DNA of 64,000 nt from Pedobacter sp. BMA (GCF_001027745.1 NZ_LECU01000001.1:496001-560000), one strand, 5' to 3'; shown: positions 1 to 8,528, counted from the stretch's first letter. Program-made: numbers and translations. Notes: generated by a model from the sequence alone, not told the origin.

Positions 1-625
1 AAGCCTTATATTGTGGAGATTTTGGCTGTGCAGATTTTAAGGAATCCAGCAAATGATCAGTTGATAAAAGCCTTAACATTCCGGCACTGTCCGGACGTTT
101 CACTTTGATGTAATATCTGGAAAAAATGTTTCTCGGATTGACCACCCCGTACTTCAGGAAATTGGTATAGTTTAAATAGGCATTGGCACTTAAAATTTCA
201 AGCCTGGCAATCACTGGATAGCTATCCTCTACTCTTTTAAACTTATTTTCACCAAGCTGGCTTAACAGATCTTTTATTTCTTCTGTATTAAAAACTTTAG
301 GATTAAGACCATGAACTGTACTATTTGCAAGGTAAGTGTTCAGAGAATCCAAATCTCCATTAGTGTAAAATTTAGTAACCAATTCGGGTGCATCGTTATT
401 TGCAGCGTAAAAGGCTTTAATGGTTTTCGGATTGATAAAACCTGGAGAAAGAGCATTGATCGTTTGGACAAAAACACTGTCGTAGGCTGCTGTATCGAAA
501 TCTTTGTAAATTTTATTTTTGAAGTGTTCGGCTAACACTTTCCCTATTTCGGGTGGAGATTTAAACCAGCCACAAGCAGAAATACCTAATACAAAGGGAA
601 TAATTAGAAAGCGGAAGTTTTTCAA
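1..625 (-). CDS. Putative murein L,D-transpeptidase-like lipoprotein, N-terminal part
   Basis: The gene runs off the left edge, so only about 208 residues are seen. The start is a TTG at 625-623; the only nearby ATG (629-627) is in another frame and stops after two codons. The first residues form a lipoprotein signal: MKNFR, a hydrophobic stretch, then the lipobox GISAC with Cys at about residue 17. Residues 150-208 contain LNYTNFLKYGVVNP and, near the edge, QPKSPQYKA, which resemble the scaffold region upstream of the catalytic domain in YcbB/LdtD-type L,D-transpeptidases. The catalytic HxxxSxGCxR region would lie outside the window. Those enzymes make 3-3 crosslinks in peptidoglycan in the periplasm. 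It is divergent from the his operon. Family assignment is from remembered motifs and moderate. Confidence 0.6.
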   Translation of the reverse strand, partial: MKNFRFLIIPFVLGISACGWFKSPPEIGKVLAEHFKNKIYKDFDTAAYDSVFVQTINALSPGFINPKTIKAFYAANNDAPELVTKFYTNGDLDSLNTYLANSTVHGLNPKVFNTEEIKDLLSQLGENKFKRVEDSYPVIARLEILSANAYLNYTNFLKYGVVNPRNIFSRYYIKVKRPDSAGMLRLLSTDHLLDSLKSAQPKSPQYKA

Positions 626-642
626 TGCATTATGTTTTAGTA

Positions 643-650
643 CAAAAATA
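643..650 (-). promoter_or_regulatory. Predicted -7 box (TATTTTTG) of the L,D-transpeptidase-like gene
   Basis: On the minus strand the bases read TATTTTTG, an exact match to the Bacteroidota -7 consensus TAnnTTTG, 17 bases before the TTG start. No clear TTTG -33 element is seen at the right distance. Confidence 0.35.
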
Positions 651-701
651 GCCCGATTGCAATATATAAACAGCATAAAGGCAAATTAAATGCCATTATT
701 T

Positions 702-731
702 TTTGTTTTACGGTTTCAAACACTATATTTG
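702..731 (+). promoter_or_regulatory. Predicted his operon promoter (TTTG-N18-TATATTTG)
   Basis: TTTG at 702-705 is followed after 18 bases by TATATTTG at 724-731, an exact TAnnTTTG. This is the best full promoter match in the window to the Bacteroidota sigma factor consensus (TTTG about 19 bases before TAnnTTTG). Transcription would start near 737-740, about 40 bases before the leader peptide start. Confidence 0.65.
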
Positions 732-776
732 CCAACGCTAGTCAGCTAAAGCATTGATATTGGCAGAAATAAATAT

Positions 777-824
777 ATGAAATTAACTTTGAACCATCAC
801 TTACATTTGCACCATCGCCGATAG
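777..824 (+). CDS. hisL: Predicted his operon leader peptide (15 aa, 5 His)
   Basis: ATG at 777 opens a 15-codon ORF ending in TAG at 822-824. The peptide is MKLTLNHHLHLHHRR, with five His in seven consecutive positions (7-13). It lies between the predicted promoter and hisG, the first his gene. Leader peptides dense in the codon of the pathway product are the known sensing part of translation-coupled attenuators (his, trp, leu and others). The symbol hisL is given by analogy with the enterobacterial leader, not by sequence homology. The ORF is followed by two hairpins, the second with a T tail. The assignment rests on position and composition, which together are unlikely by chance. Confidence 0.75.
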   Translation: MKLTLNHHLHLHHRR

Positions 825-864
825 GCGATGATATATGTTTGTTTTGTACTTCAAAACTATTTTT
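813..864 (+). promoter_or_regulatory. Predicted his attenuator (two hairpins, second terminator-like)
   Basis: Hairpin 1: CATCGCC (813-819), loop GATA, GGCGATG (824-830), seven perfect pairs. It overlaps the last His codon and the stop of the leader ORF, so a ribosome on the leader would disrupt it. Hairpin 2: GTTTTG (841-846), loop TACTT, CAAAAC (852-857), followed by TATTTTT (858-864), an AT-rich Rho-independent-like terminator. TTTGAA at 788-793 could instead pair with TTCAAA at 850-855 and break hairpin 2. The switching order is inference; the pairings are visible. Confidence 0.5.
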
Positions 865-902
865 CCGTAAAATTATTTCTTGTTCATTCTATATTCAATA
901 CT

Positions 903-1754
903 TTGAAAACACTTAAAATTGCTATCCAGAAATCGGGTAGGTTAAACGAAAAATCTGTAGAAATTCTTAAGAACTGTGGTCTCTCATTTGAGAACTATAA
1001 AAGTTCCCTTATTTCAACTGTAACAAACTTCCCGCTAGAGATCCTTTTCCTTCGTGATGACGACATCCCTGAATATGTTCAGGACGGCATTGCTGATCTC
1101 GGAATTGTTGGAGAAAATGTTATTGTAGAAACCAGGGCTGAGGTCAGCTATCTACAGAAATTAGGCTTCGGAAAATGCACGCTAAAAATCGCTGTACAGG
1201 CTACAAGCGATATACAGCATTTAGACGAACTAAACGGCAAAGCAATTGCCACTTCTTACCCGGTAATTCTTGAAAAATTCTTAACAGAAAAAGGTATAAA
1301 TTCTGACATCAGAACGATCTCCGGTTCGGTAGAAATTGGTCCGGGTTTAGGTTTAAGTGATGCCATTTTCGATATCGTTTCTACAGGCGGAACTTTAAAG
1401 AGTAACGGCCTCAAACCATTTGCAGATGTGATGCAATCGGAAGCGGTTTTAATCGGAAATAAATCGATAGCAGATAACCCCGAAGTTGCTGAATTACTTC
1501 AGAGAATCCGTTCAGTGCTAAGTGCAAAATCTAATAAATACGTGGTATTAAATGTATCGAAAGATAACCTTCAAAAAGTTGTCGATTTATTGCCAGGTGT
1601 TAAAAGTCCAACAGTAGTTCCCTTATTCGAACCGGATTGGGTAGCTGTTCATTCTGTAATTGCCGAAGAAGATTTCTGGGATAAAATAAACAGTTTAAAA
1701 GCAGCTGGTGCAGAAGGAATTTTGGTGATGCCAATCGAAAAAATTATTCGTTAA
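903..1754 (+). CDS. hisG: ATP phosphoribosyltransferase HisG (long form)
   Basis: First step of histidine synthesis: joins ATP and PRPP to give phosphoribosyl-ATP. I chose the TTG at 903, which gives 283 residues beginning MKTLKIAIQKSGRL, the family's usual N-terminus. An in-frame ATG at 828 would add 25 residues with no family resemblance and would overlap the attenuator hairpin. The PRPP-loop motif DIVSTGGTLKSNGLKP is near residues 156-171. The length matches the long, HisZ-independent form, whose C-terminal regulatory domain (here from about residue 205, VVPLFEPDWVAVHSVI) binds histidine for feedback inhibition. It heads the his operon; hisD follows after 59 bases. Confidence 0.96.
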   Translation: MKTLKIAIQKSGRLNEKSVEILKNCGLSFENYKSSLISTVTNFPLEILFLRDDDIPEYVQDGIADLGIVGENVIVETRAEVSYLQKLGFGKCTLKIAVQATSDIQHLDELNGKAIATSYPVILEKFLTEKGINSDIRTISGSVEIGPGLGLSDAIFDIVSTGGTLKSNGLKPFADVMQSEAVLIGNKSIADNPEVAELLQRIRSVLSAKSNKYVVLNVSKDNLQKVVDLLPGVKSPTVVPLFEPDWVAVHSVIAEEDFWDKINSLKAAGAEGILVMPIEKIIR

Positions 1755-1813
1755 AAAGGGATAAAAAAAACAAAAAACATATTAACTATTAGTTAATCGT
1801 AAATCTTAACACA

Positions 1814-3109
1814 TTGAAAATCTACAATTATACAGATTTATCTCAATCAAAAATCAAAGAACTTTGTTCGCGACAAATTGAAGACGATAAATTGGTGGAG
1901 GAGCGGGTTGAAGACATCATCAAAACCGTAAAAATAGATGGTGACAAAGCGCTGTTTAACTTTGCAAAAGCTTTTGATAAAGTTGAATTATATAAGCTTT
2001 TTTTGGATGCTGAAGAATTGAAAACGATTGCTTCTACTATTCCCGACTATGCAAAAAAAGCAATAGAAACGGCCTATCAAAACATTAAAGCCTTTCACGA
2101 ATCTCAGCTTAAAACGGAAGATAAAGTAGAGACCATGCCTGGCGTTATCTGCTGGCGTGAATCCAGGGCTATAGAGAAAGTGGGACTATATATCCCTGGC
2201 GGGACAGCAGTTTTACCGAGTACGTTTTTAATGCTTGCCACACCAGCATTAATTGCGGGCAGCAAAGAAATCATTGTTTGCTCGCCGCCGCAAAGTGATG
2301 GTAAAACCAATTGCTATCTTGCTTACTGTGCGGTATTGCTGGGCATTGATAAAATATACCTAATCGGCGGTGCCCAGGCGATAGCTGCAATGGCATTCGG
2401 AACACAAACTGTACCCCAGGTATACAAGATATTTGGCCCTGGCAACCGTTATGTAACAACCGCCAAAACCATGGTGCAAAACAAGGTAGCTATTGATATG
2501 CCTGCTGGTCCATCAGAGGTTTTAATAATTGCTGATGAAACTGCCAATCCGTCATACGTAGCTGCAGATCTACTTGCACAGGCAGAGCACGGATCTGATA
2601 GTCAGGCTATTTTAGTCGCCACCTCAAACGAGATTATAGCTGAAACATTACAAGAAATTGAGCTACAGATAAAACGACTCCCCAGGGCAGAGATCGCAGC
2701 AAAAGCCATAAGCAACTCTTACGCAGTGCTAGTCAGCGATTTAGAGACGGCTATGAGCTATTCAAACGAATATGCACCTGAACATTTGATCTTGGCTACA
2801 GAAAGCAATGAATCACTGATCCCAAAAATAGTTAATGCAGGCTCGGTATTCCTGGGTAACCTTACCCCTGAAAGTGCAGGAGATTACGCTTCTGGAACGA
2901 ACCACACCTTACCTACAAGCGGCTTTGCGAAGGCTTATTCGGGCGTATCAACAGATGCTTTTTTAAAAAAAATAACCTTTCAGCATTTGACACAGGAAGG
3001 CTTGAATAATATTGGAAGTACGGTTGAAATACTTGCCGCATCCGAAGGCTTGCAGGCCCACAAAAATGCAGTTACGATTAGATTAAACACTGTGAAAGGC
3101 CTAAAATAG
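1814..3109 (+). CDS. hisD: Histidinol dehydrogenase HisD
   Basis: NAD-dependent, zinc-containing enzyme that oxidises L-histidinol to L-histidine, the last two steps. The start is a TTG at 1814, giving 431 residues (E. coli HisD has 434). Visible family motifs: [11 protein letters not shown] near residue 215, IDMPAGPSE near 227, [12 protein letters not shown] near 256 (zinc and catalytic region) and YAPEHLIL near 323. The C-terminal [15 protein letters not shown] is also typical. It is the second his gene; a heptamer repeat fills the spacer to hisC. Confidence 0.97.
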   Translation: MKIYNYTDLSQSKIKELCSRQIEDDKLVEERVEDIIKTVKIDGDKALFNFAKAFDKVELYKLFLDAEELKTIASTIPDYAKKAIETAYQNIKAFHESQLKTEDKVETMPGVICWRESRAIEKVGLYIPGGTAVLPSTFLMLATPALIAGSKEIIVCSPPQSDGKTNCYLAYCAVLLGIDKIYLIGGAQAIAAMAFGTQTVPQVYKIFGPGNRYVTTAKTMVQNKVAIDMPAGPSEVLIIADETANPSYVAADLLAQAEHGSDSQAILVATSNEIIAETLQEIELQIKRLPRAEIAAKAISNSYAVLVSDLETAMSYSNEYAPEHLILATESNESLIPKIVNAGSVFLGNLTPESAGDYASGTNHTLPTSGFAKAYSGVSTDAFLKKITFQHLTQEGLNNIGSTVEILAASEGLQAHKNAVTIRLNTVKGLK

Positions 3110-3132
3110 AGAAGGCAAGGCATCATGCCAAT

Positions 3133-3162
3133 CCTTTTTACCTTTTACCTTTTACCTTTTAC
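3133..3162 (+). repeat. Tandem heptamer CCTTTTA in hisD-hisC spacer
   Basis: About four head-to-tail copies of CCTTTTA (the first has one extra T) directly before hisC. It is a short simple-sequence array inside the operon, on the sense strand pyrimidine-rich. Copy number might vary by slippage. No coding function is seen. Confidence 0.7.
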
Positions 3163-3170
3163 CTCAAAAA

Positions 3171-4211
3171 ATGGATATCAACGATTTAGTTAGAGAAAAT
3201 ATAAAAAACCTTAAACCATACTCTACCGCCAGAGATGAGTTTAAAGGTCAGGCATCGGTGTTTTTAGATGCCAATGAGAACAGTTATGGCTCTCCCCTAC
3301 CCGCAAATTACAACCGCTATCCTGATCCGCTACAGCTAGACCTGAAAGATGCGATCAGTAAAATTAAAGGTGTGCCCATCGAAAATACCTTTCTGGGTAA
3401 CGGAAGCGACGAAGCAATTGACCTGCTTTTCCGTGCCTTTTGTAACCCCGGAAAAGACAATGTAATTGTACTTCCTCCTACCTATGGAATGTATGAGGTT
3501 TCTGCTAATATTAATGATGTAGAAATCCGTAAAGTAAGCCTGCTTCCCAACTTCCAGTTAGACATGGAAAAGATAGCTGAAACCATCGATAAAAACACCA
3601 AATTAATCTTCATCTGTTCTCCAAATAATCCGACTGGAAATTCGATAAACCGTGAGGATATTGAAACAATTTTAAACAACTTTAATGGGATCGTTGTAGT
3701 GGATGAAGCGTACATTAATTACGCCCGGCAAAAGACATTTATACAAGAGCTAACTGAGTACGCAAACCTCGTTATTTTGCAAACTTTTTCGAAGGCCTGG
3801 GGACTCGCCGCTTTGCGGTTGGGAATGGCCTTTTCATCAAGAAATGTGATCGATGTTTTGAATAAAATTAAGCCGCCATATAACATTAATCAGGCCACTC
3901 AGGATTTAGCTTTTGAAGCCCTGAAAAACATTGCGCAGGTTAACGAATGGATTAAAGAATCTGTTGCCGAAAGAGAGCGGCTTTCTGTCGATTTAAACAG
4001 CCTGAATATCGTCACAAAGGTTTATCCTTCGGATGCAAATTTTATATTGGCCGAGGTAACGGATGCGATTAAAATTTACGACACTTTGGTAGAAGAAGGA
4101 ATCATTGTACGCGACCGTTCGAAGGTAACTTTATGTGAAGGTTGTTTAAGAATCACTGTAGGAACTAAAGAAGAAAACGATAAACTATTAACCATTCTGA
4201 AAAACTTTTAA
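3171..4211 (+). CDS. hisC: Histidinol-phosphate aminotransferase HisC
   Basis: PLP-dependent transfer of the amino group from glutamate to imidazole acetol phosphate. 346 residues (E. coli 356). The PLP-binding lysine lies in TFSKAWGLAALRLG near residue 208. Other aminotransferase fold I marks: LGNGSDEAIDLLFRAF near 78, CSPNNPTGN near 148 and VVVDEAYINY near 175. The stop is four bases from the hisB start, so translation is probably coupled. Confidence 0.96.
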   Translation: MDINDLVRENIKNLKPYSTARDEFKGQASVFLDANENSYGSPLPANYNRYPDPLQLDLKDAISKIKGVPIENTFLGNGSDEAIDLLFRAFCNPGKDNVIVLPPTYGMYEVSANINDVEIRKVSLLPNFQLDMEKIAETIDKNTKLIFICSPNNPTGNSINREDIETILNNFNGIVVVDEAYINYARQKTFIQELTEYANLVILQTFSKAWGLAALRLGMAFSSRNVIDVLNKIKPPYNINQATQDLAFEALKNIAQVNEWIKESVAERERLSVDLNSLNIVTKVYPSDANFILAEVTDAIKIYDTLVEEGIIVRDRSKVTLCEGCLRITVGTKEENDKLLTILKNF

Positions 4212-4214
4212 GAG

Positions 4215-5348
4215 ATGAAGAAAGTACTTTTTATTGACCGCGACGGAACCTTAAATATCGAACCGGATGACGAACAGGTTGACAGTTTTGCGAAGTTAAA
4301 ATTTTATCCGCGGTCTCTGTATTACCTTTCGAAAATTGCCAGCGAAATGAATTATGAACTGGTGATGGTAACGAACCAGGATGGACTCGGAACACCGTCA
4401 AATCCCGAAGAAAACTTCTGGCCAATTCATAATTTTATGCTTGATACTTTTGCCGGTGAAGGGGTAAATTTCAGTGAGATTATTATCGACAGAACTTTCG
4501 CGAAAGACAATGCACCTACCCGCAAACCGGGTACCGCTTTGTTGACAAAATATTTAGCCGGCGATTATGATCTAAAGAATTCATATGTCATCGGCGACCG
4601 GCTGAACGATGTGGTTCTGGCGAAAAACTTAGGAGCGAAAGCCATCTTTCTTCGCCAGAACGATGCACTCGGATCTGCTGAAGCTTTGGATAAACATGAA
4701 ACCTTGCTGGACATCATTATTCTTGAAACACAAAAGTGGAAGGACATCTATAATCTGCTTAAAGCAGGTAGTAGAAAAATTAACCATGTGCGTAAAACCA
4801 ATGAAACTGATATTACCATCAATCTTGATTTAGATGGTACCGGAAAAGCAAAAATCGAAACAGGCCTTAATTTTTTTGACCATATGCTCGATCAGATTGC
4901 CAGACACGGCAGTGTGGATTTAGAGGTAATTGCAAAAGGCGATTTACATATTGACGAACACCACACCATTGAAGATACCGGAATTGCGCTTGGAGAAGCT
5001 TTTGCGAAAGGCTTAGGTAACAAACTGGGCATAGAACGTTATGGCTTCTGCTTACCTATGGATGACTGCCTGGCACAGGTGGCAATTGATTTTGGCGGCC
5101 GCAACTGGATTGTGTGGGATGCTGAATTTAAACGCGAAAAAGTCGGAGACATGCCTACTGAAATGTTTTACCACTTTTTTAAATCTTTTAGCGATGCAGC
5201 AAAGTGTAATTTGAACGTTAAAGCCGAAGGTGATAACGAGCATCATAAAATTGAAGCTATCTTTAAAGCATTTGCAAAAGCAATTAAAATGGCCATTAAG
5301 CGTGATGCAGAGAAAATGGTTTTACCGAGCACGAAGGGGATGTTGTAA
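4215..5348 (+). CDS. hisB: Bifunctional histidinol-phosphatase / imidazoleglycerol-phosphate dehydratase HisB
   Basis: A two-domain enzyme of 377 residues. Residues 1-170 are a HAD phosphatase, with the nucleophile motif DRDGTLN at about 8-14 and [14 protein letters not shown] near 122. From about residue 190 ([10 protein letters not shown]) comes the dehydratase, with [13 protein letters not shown] and the metal-binding [15 protein letters not shown]. The second IGPD histidine cluster is near the C-terminus ([17 protein letters not shown]). The same fusion is known in enterobacteria and Bacteroidota, whereas many bacteria have separate genes. It carries out the steps on both sides of HisC. 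No truncation is seen. Confidence 0.97.
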   Translation: MKKVLFIDRDGTLNIEPDDEQVDSFAKLKFYPRSLYYLSKIASEMNYELVMVTNQDGLGTPSNPEENFWPIHNFMLDTFAGEGVNFSEIIIDRTFAKDNAPTRKPGTALLTKYLAGDYDLKNSYVIGDRLNDVVLAKNLGAKAIFLRQNDALGSAEALDKHETLLDIIILETQKWKDIYNLLKAGSRKINHVRKTNETDITINLDLDGTGKAKIETGLNFFDHMLDQIARHGSVDLEVIAKGDLHIDEHHTIEDTGIALGEAFAKGLGNKLGIERYGFCLPMDDCLAQVAIDFGGRNWIVWDAEFKREKVGDMPTEMFYHFFKSFSDAAKCNLNVKAEGDNEHHKIEAIFKAFAKAIKMAIKRDAEKMVLPSTKGML

Positions 5349-5370
5349 ATTTAAAGCCGTTAATGAAAAC

Positions 5371-5430
5371 TCGTTTCGATACTCAGCACTTGATACTCGA
5401 TACTAAACACCTGACACTAAATACTCGATA
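5371..5430 (+). repeat. GATACTC-like word repeats in hisB-hisH spacer
   Basis: The 87-base spacer holds several near-copies of GATACTC/GATACTA/ACACTAA (for example at 5379, 5392 and 5399). This is an imperfect array of short words, like those before hisC and dnaJ, and not coding. Its origin is unclear. Confidence 0.5.
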
Positions 5431-5435
5431 AACAT

Positions 5436-6029
5436 ATGATTGGAATAGTAAATTATGGCGCGGGCAACATCTTTTCCTTAACCGCTGCTTTAGAACGCCT
5501 GGGCCTGGAATATGGTATGGTGAATACCGAAGGCGACCTCGAAAAATACTCGCATATTATTATTCCTGGTGTAGGCCATGCCGGCGCAGCCATGAAAAAG
5601 CTTAATCAAACAGGTTTAGTCCAGGCAATAAAGGCATTAACCAAGCCCGTTCTGGGTATTTGTGTAGGGATGCAGCTGATTACGGAGCATTCGGAGGAAG
5701 GCGATGCGGCCCTTTTGGACATTGTTCCGGTGAAGACTAAAAAATTCGGTAAGTCTTTGAATATCAAAATCCCCCATATGGGGTGGAACCAAGTTACTCC
5801 TGAAAACAATCTTTTATTTGAAGGCATTGGAGATAATGCACAATTTTACTTCGTTCATTCGTACTTTATTGAATATAACCCTATTTTTGACATCGCATCT
5901 GCGGATTACGGATTGAAATTCTCCGCTGCTGTGCAAAAAGACAACTTTTATGGGGTTCAGTTTCACCCGGAGAAATCGGGGAAAGCTGGCGAACAGATAC
6001 TAAAAAATTTTTCAAACTTAAGCTTATAA
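5436..6029 (+). CDS. hisH: Imidazole glycerol phosphate synthase glutaminase subunit HisH
   Basis: Class I glutamine amidotransferase that feeds ammonia to HisF. 197 residues (E. coli 196). The triad is visible: nucleophile Cys76 in GICVGMQL, and His177 and Glu179 in GVQFHPEKSG. The N-terminal IVNYGAGNIFSL is the usual HisH opening. It starts after the word-repeat spacer and is followed one base later by hisA; hisF lies further on, separated by hisA and a small membrane ORF. Confidence 0.96.
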   Translation: MIGIVNYGAGNIFSLTAALERLGLEYGMVNTEGDLEKYSHIIIPGVGHAGAAMKKLNQTGLVQAIKALTKPVLGICVGMQLITEHSEEGDAALLDIVPVKTKKFGKSLNIKIPHMGWNQVTPENNLLFEGIGDNAQFYFVHSYFIEYNPIFDIASADYGLKFSAAVQKDNFYGVQFHPEKSGKAGEQILKNFSNLSL

Positions 6030-6030
6030 A

Positions 6031-6780
6031 ATGTACATAATTCCTGCTATTGATATTTTGGACGGTAAGGTTGTTCGCTTGCGCGAAGGCGACTATAACC
6101 AGAAAACTGAATATGATGTTTCTATTGCCGATATGATTGCAAAATACCAGTCAAACGGTACAGATTTTATCCACATCATTGATTTGAATGGTGCAAAAGG
6201 CGATTTCAGTAACCAGAAATCATTATTTGAAATCATAAAAAAAACTGAAATGAAAGTGCAGTACGGCGGCGGAATCCGTACCATTGAGCAGGTTACCAAT
6301 TTGCTTGATGCCGGGATACACCGCGTTATTGTAGGTACACAGGCCATTACCAATCCTGATTTCTTACAGCAATTGAGCGAAGCTTTTGCCAAGAAAGATA
6401 ACTATGCCAACCGCATCGTAATTGCCATTGATGTTTTGGATGAAGTGATTAAGTATTCGGGCTGGATGGAAAGTTCGCCAATCAAATTGATGGATTATGT
6501 TGATAAATGCCTTGCATTAGGTTTCTTTAGGTTCTTATGTACCGATATCAGCAAAGATGGAAAATTGGGCGGGGCAGCGGTTGAGTTGTATAAAAAACTG
6601 TTGGAGCACTCGCCGATGATTAAGTTAATTGCATCAGGCGGTGTAAGCTCAATGGAAGATATTTATGAGCTGGCTAAATTCCCGATCAGAAGCGTGGTGG
6701 TTGGAAAGGCCATTTACGAAGACCGAATCACGATTGAACAAGTAAAAGATTGGAATTTGAAGATGTTGAGTTCGATTTAA
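6031..6780 (+). CDS. hisA: ProFAR isomerase HisA
   Basis: (Beta-alpha)8-barrel that isomerises ProFAR to PRFAR. 249 residues (E. coli 245). The general acid/base Asp8 is in IIPAIDILDGK; the second catalytic Asp is in CTDISKDGKLGG near residue 170. Phosphate-binding glycines: YGGGIRT near 78 and ASGGVSSMEDI near 205. One base separates it from hisH and six from the next ORF. Confidence 0.96.
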   Translation: MYIIPAIDILDGKVVRLREGDYNQKTEYDVSIADMIAKYQSNGTDFIHIIDLNGAKGDFSNQKSLFEIIKKTEMKVQYGGGIRTIEQVTNLLDAGIHRVIVGTQAITNPDFLQQLSEAFAKKDNYANRIVIAIDVLDEVIKYSGWMESSPIKLMDYVDKCLALGFFRFLCTDISKDGKLGGAAVELYKKLLEHSPMIKLIASGGVSSMEDIYELAKFPIRSVVVGKAIYEDRITIEQVKDWNLKMLSSI

Positions 6781-6786
6781 AATTGA

Positions 6787-6996
6787 ATGAAAGCAAAAAA
6801 TTTTATCATTACCGGAATTGTCCTTTTATTGCTTGGAATTTCCATGTTACTTTTTATTGCTGCTACTTTTAGTTACATGGGTGACCATTGGAGGGCAATA
6901 AGTGTAATAGGTGAATACTGTATTTTGCTTTTTATACCTGTATTATTAATTGGTAGTGCATCAATAATTTTTGGATTAGTAAAAAGATACAATTAA
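6787..6996 (+). CDS. Small two-helix membrane protein inside the his operon
   Basis: 69 residues with two predicted membrane segments (about 7-29 and 44-63), a short polar loop between them and a basic end (KRYN). It starts six bases after hisA and is followed by a palindromic repeat and hisF. I do not recognise a family. The tight spacing implies co-transcription with the his genes, but nothing in it suggests a role in histidine synthesis. It could be a hitchhiking gene. The ORF is short, so its reality is moderately sure; the clean hydrophobic pattern favours it. Confidence 0.6.
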   Translation: MKAKNFIITGIVLLLLGISMLLFIAATFSYMGDHWRAISVIGEYCILLFIPVLLIGSASIIFGLVKRYN

Positions 6997-7000
6997 TACT

Positions 7001-7060
7001 CGTCATTGCGAGGCAAGAAGCAATCTCACAAAAGGGATTGATTCGTGCCTCGCAATGACG
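7001..7060. repeat. 60-bp palindromic element upstream of hisF
   Basis: CGTCATTGCGAGGCA (7001-7015) and its exact reverse complement (7046-7060) form a 15-bp stem. The stem continues imperfectly inward to GCAATC/GATTG around a loop near 7026-7035. This looks like a dispersed REP/MITE-like intergenic palindrome; a diverged copy lies after hisF. It could fold in the his mRNA. It has no coding potential. Confidence 0.8.
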
Positions 7061-7073
7061 ATAAAACAAAAAA

Positions 7074-7829
7074 ATGTTATCAAAAAGAATAATTCCCTGC
7101 CTTGACGTCAAAGACGGCCGTACCGTAAAAGGGGTAAACTTTGTTGATTTACGTGACGCAGGCGATCCGGTAGAGTTAGCGGCTCAATATGCACAGCAAG
7201 GTGCCGATGAACTGGTTTTCTTGGATATTACAGCCACTCATGAACGTCGGAAAACAATGATAGAAATGGTGAAGGCTGTAGCACGCCAGCTGAATATTCC
7301 TTTCACCATTGGTGGTGGCATAACAGAAATTGCGGATGCGGAAGCCCTATTAAACGCAGGAGCCGACAAAATCAGCATCAACTCTGCTGCAGTAAGAAAC
7401 CCTAAACTAATTGAGGAACTGGCCAAAGCATTCGGGGTACAGTTCGTAGTGCTGGCTGTAGACACCAAACATGTGGATGGAAAAAATATGGTTCACCTGA
7501 ATGGCGGAAGGCTCATCACTGAACTGGAAACCGAAAACTGGATTAAGCAGGCAGAAGATTTAGGTGCAGGAGAGATCTTGCTTACCTCAATGGATCATGA
7601 CGGTACAAAAGCAGGTTTTGATTGTGGTTTATTGCATAAGGTAAACCAAATGATCAACATCCCAATCATTGCTTCGGGCGGTGCGGGAAGTATGGAGCAT
7701 TTTACAGAGGTTTTTCAAAAAGCCAACGTTGATGCCGCATTAGCCGCATCAGTATTTCATTACGGGGAAATTCTGATTCCTGATTTAAAACAGGAATTAA
7801 AAAGAAATCATATTCCGGTAAGGATATAA
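7074..7829 (+). CDS. hisF: Imidazole glycerol phosphate synthase cyclase subunit HisF
   Basis: (Beta-alpha)8-barrel that combines PRFAR with ammonia from HisH to give IGP and AICAR. 251 residues (E. coli 258). Catalytic Asp11 is in [12 protein letters not shown]; the second Asp (family Asp130) is in [14 protein letters not shown]. Phosphate sites: [10 protein letters not shown] near 80 and [13 protein letters not shown] near 201. It is flanked on both sides by palindromic elements, unlike the other his genes. Confidence 0.97.
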   Translation: MLSKRIIPCLDVKDGRTVKGVNFVDLRDAGDPVELAAQYAQQGADELVFLDITATHERRKTMIEMVKAVARQLNIPFTIGGGITEIADAEALLNAGADKISINSAAVRNPKLIEELAKAFGVQFVVLAVDTKHVDGKNMVHLNGGRLITELETENWIKQAEDLGAGEILLTSMDHDGTKAGFDCGLLHKVNQMINIPIIASGGAGSMEHFTEVFQKANVDAALAASVFHYGEILIPDLKQELKRNHIPVRI

Positions 7830-7843
7830 AACAATAATAAATA

Positions 7844-7908
7844 CGTCATCTCGAGGCACGAAGCAATATTTTAGAACAATTAAAATTGCTTAGCATCTCG
7901 CAATGGCG
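7844..7908. repeat. Diverged copy of the palindromic element downstream of hisF
   Basis: The left arm begins CGTCATCTCGAGGCACGAAG (7844-7863) and the right arm ends CTCGCAATGGCG at 7908. The arms match each other at 17 of 24 positions and closely resemble the element at 7001-7060 in order and sequence. The copy is more decayed. It fills the hisF-hisIE spacer. Confidence 0.7.
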
Positions 7909-7922
7909 GCAACACCATAAAA

Positions 7923-8525
7923 ATGAATATCGATACATCATCTCTTGACTGGGATAAAACAGCTGGATTACTTCCGGTAATCATTCAGGATTACAAAACG
8001 TTAGAAGTATTAATGCTGGGCTATATGAATGCCGAAGCTTTAGAGAAAACACAGGCGGAAGGCAAAGTGACTTTCTTTTCACGGTCTAAGAAACGTCTCT
8101 GGACTAAAGGAGAAACCAGTAATAACTTCCTTTATGTTAAGGAACTTTTTGTGGATTGCGATAACGACACCATCTTAATCAAGGCTGATGCAGTTGGTCC
8201 AACCTGCCATACCGGTAGCCGCAGCTGTTTTAAAACAGATTTCAACCAAAACTTTATTTTCGAACTCGAAAACATCATTACGGATAGGTATGAAAATCCC
8301 GTTGAAGGATCTTACATCAATAAGATGCGAAGCAAGGGCTTGAATAAAATCGCTCAAAAGGTTGGCGAGGAGGGTGTGGAGACAGTAATTGCTGCACTAG
8401 CAGAAACTGAAGAAGAGTTTATTGGTGAGGCATCTGACCTGGTTTTCCACCTGTTGTTCTTGTTAAAAGAAAAAGGATTATCAATTCAGGATATCGCGAA
8501 AAATTTAGAAAAAAGACATAAATAA
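7923..8525 (+). CDS. hisI: Bifunctional phosphoribosyl-AMP cyclohydrolase / phosphoribosyl-ATP pyrophosphatase HisIE
   Basis: Catalyses steps two and three of the pathway in one 200-residue protein (E. coli 203). The N-terminal cyclohydrolase shows the metal motif DCDNDTILIKADAVGPTCHTG near residues 79-100 and RSCF. The C-terminal pyrophosphatase (from about 115) shows KVGEEGVETVIAAL and EASDLVFHLLFLL, the MazG-like metal helices. It closes the his set; all steps of the pathway are now covered by the operon. Confidence 0.96.
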   Translation: MNIDTSSLDWDKTAGLLPVIIQDYKTLEVLMLGYMNAEALEKTQAEGKVTFFSRSKKRLWTKGETSNNFLYVKELFVDCDNDTILIKADAVGPTCHTGSRSCFKTDFNQNFIFELENIITDRYENPVEGSYINKMRSKGLNKIAQKVGEEGVETVIAALAETEEEFIGEASDLVFHLLFLLKEKGLSIQDIAKNLEKRHK

Positions 8526-8528
8526 AGT

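Noticed and set aside
311..535. Plus-strand ORF of 74 residues
   Set aside because: It lies opposite the L,D-transpeptidase-like gene, whose minus-strand frame has a signal peptide and family motifs.
828..902. Longer hisG with ATG start at 828
   Set aside because: The added 25 residues do not resemble HisG, and the ATG sits in the attenuator hairpin; the TTG at 903 gives the family N-terminus.
3133..3162. Possible CRISPR-like array
   Set aside because: Units are seven bases with no spacers; simple tandem repeat only.
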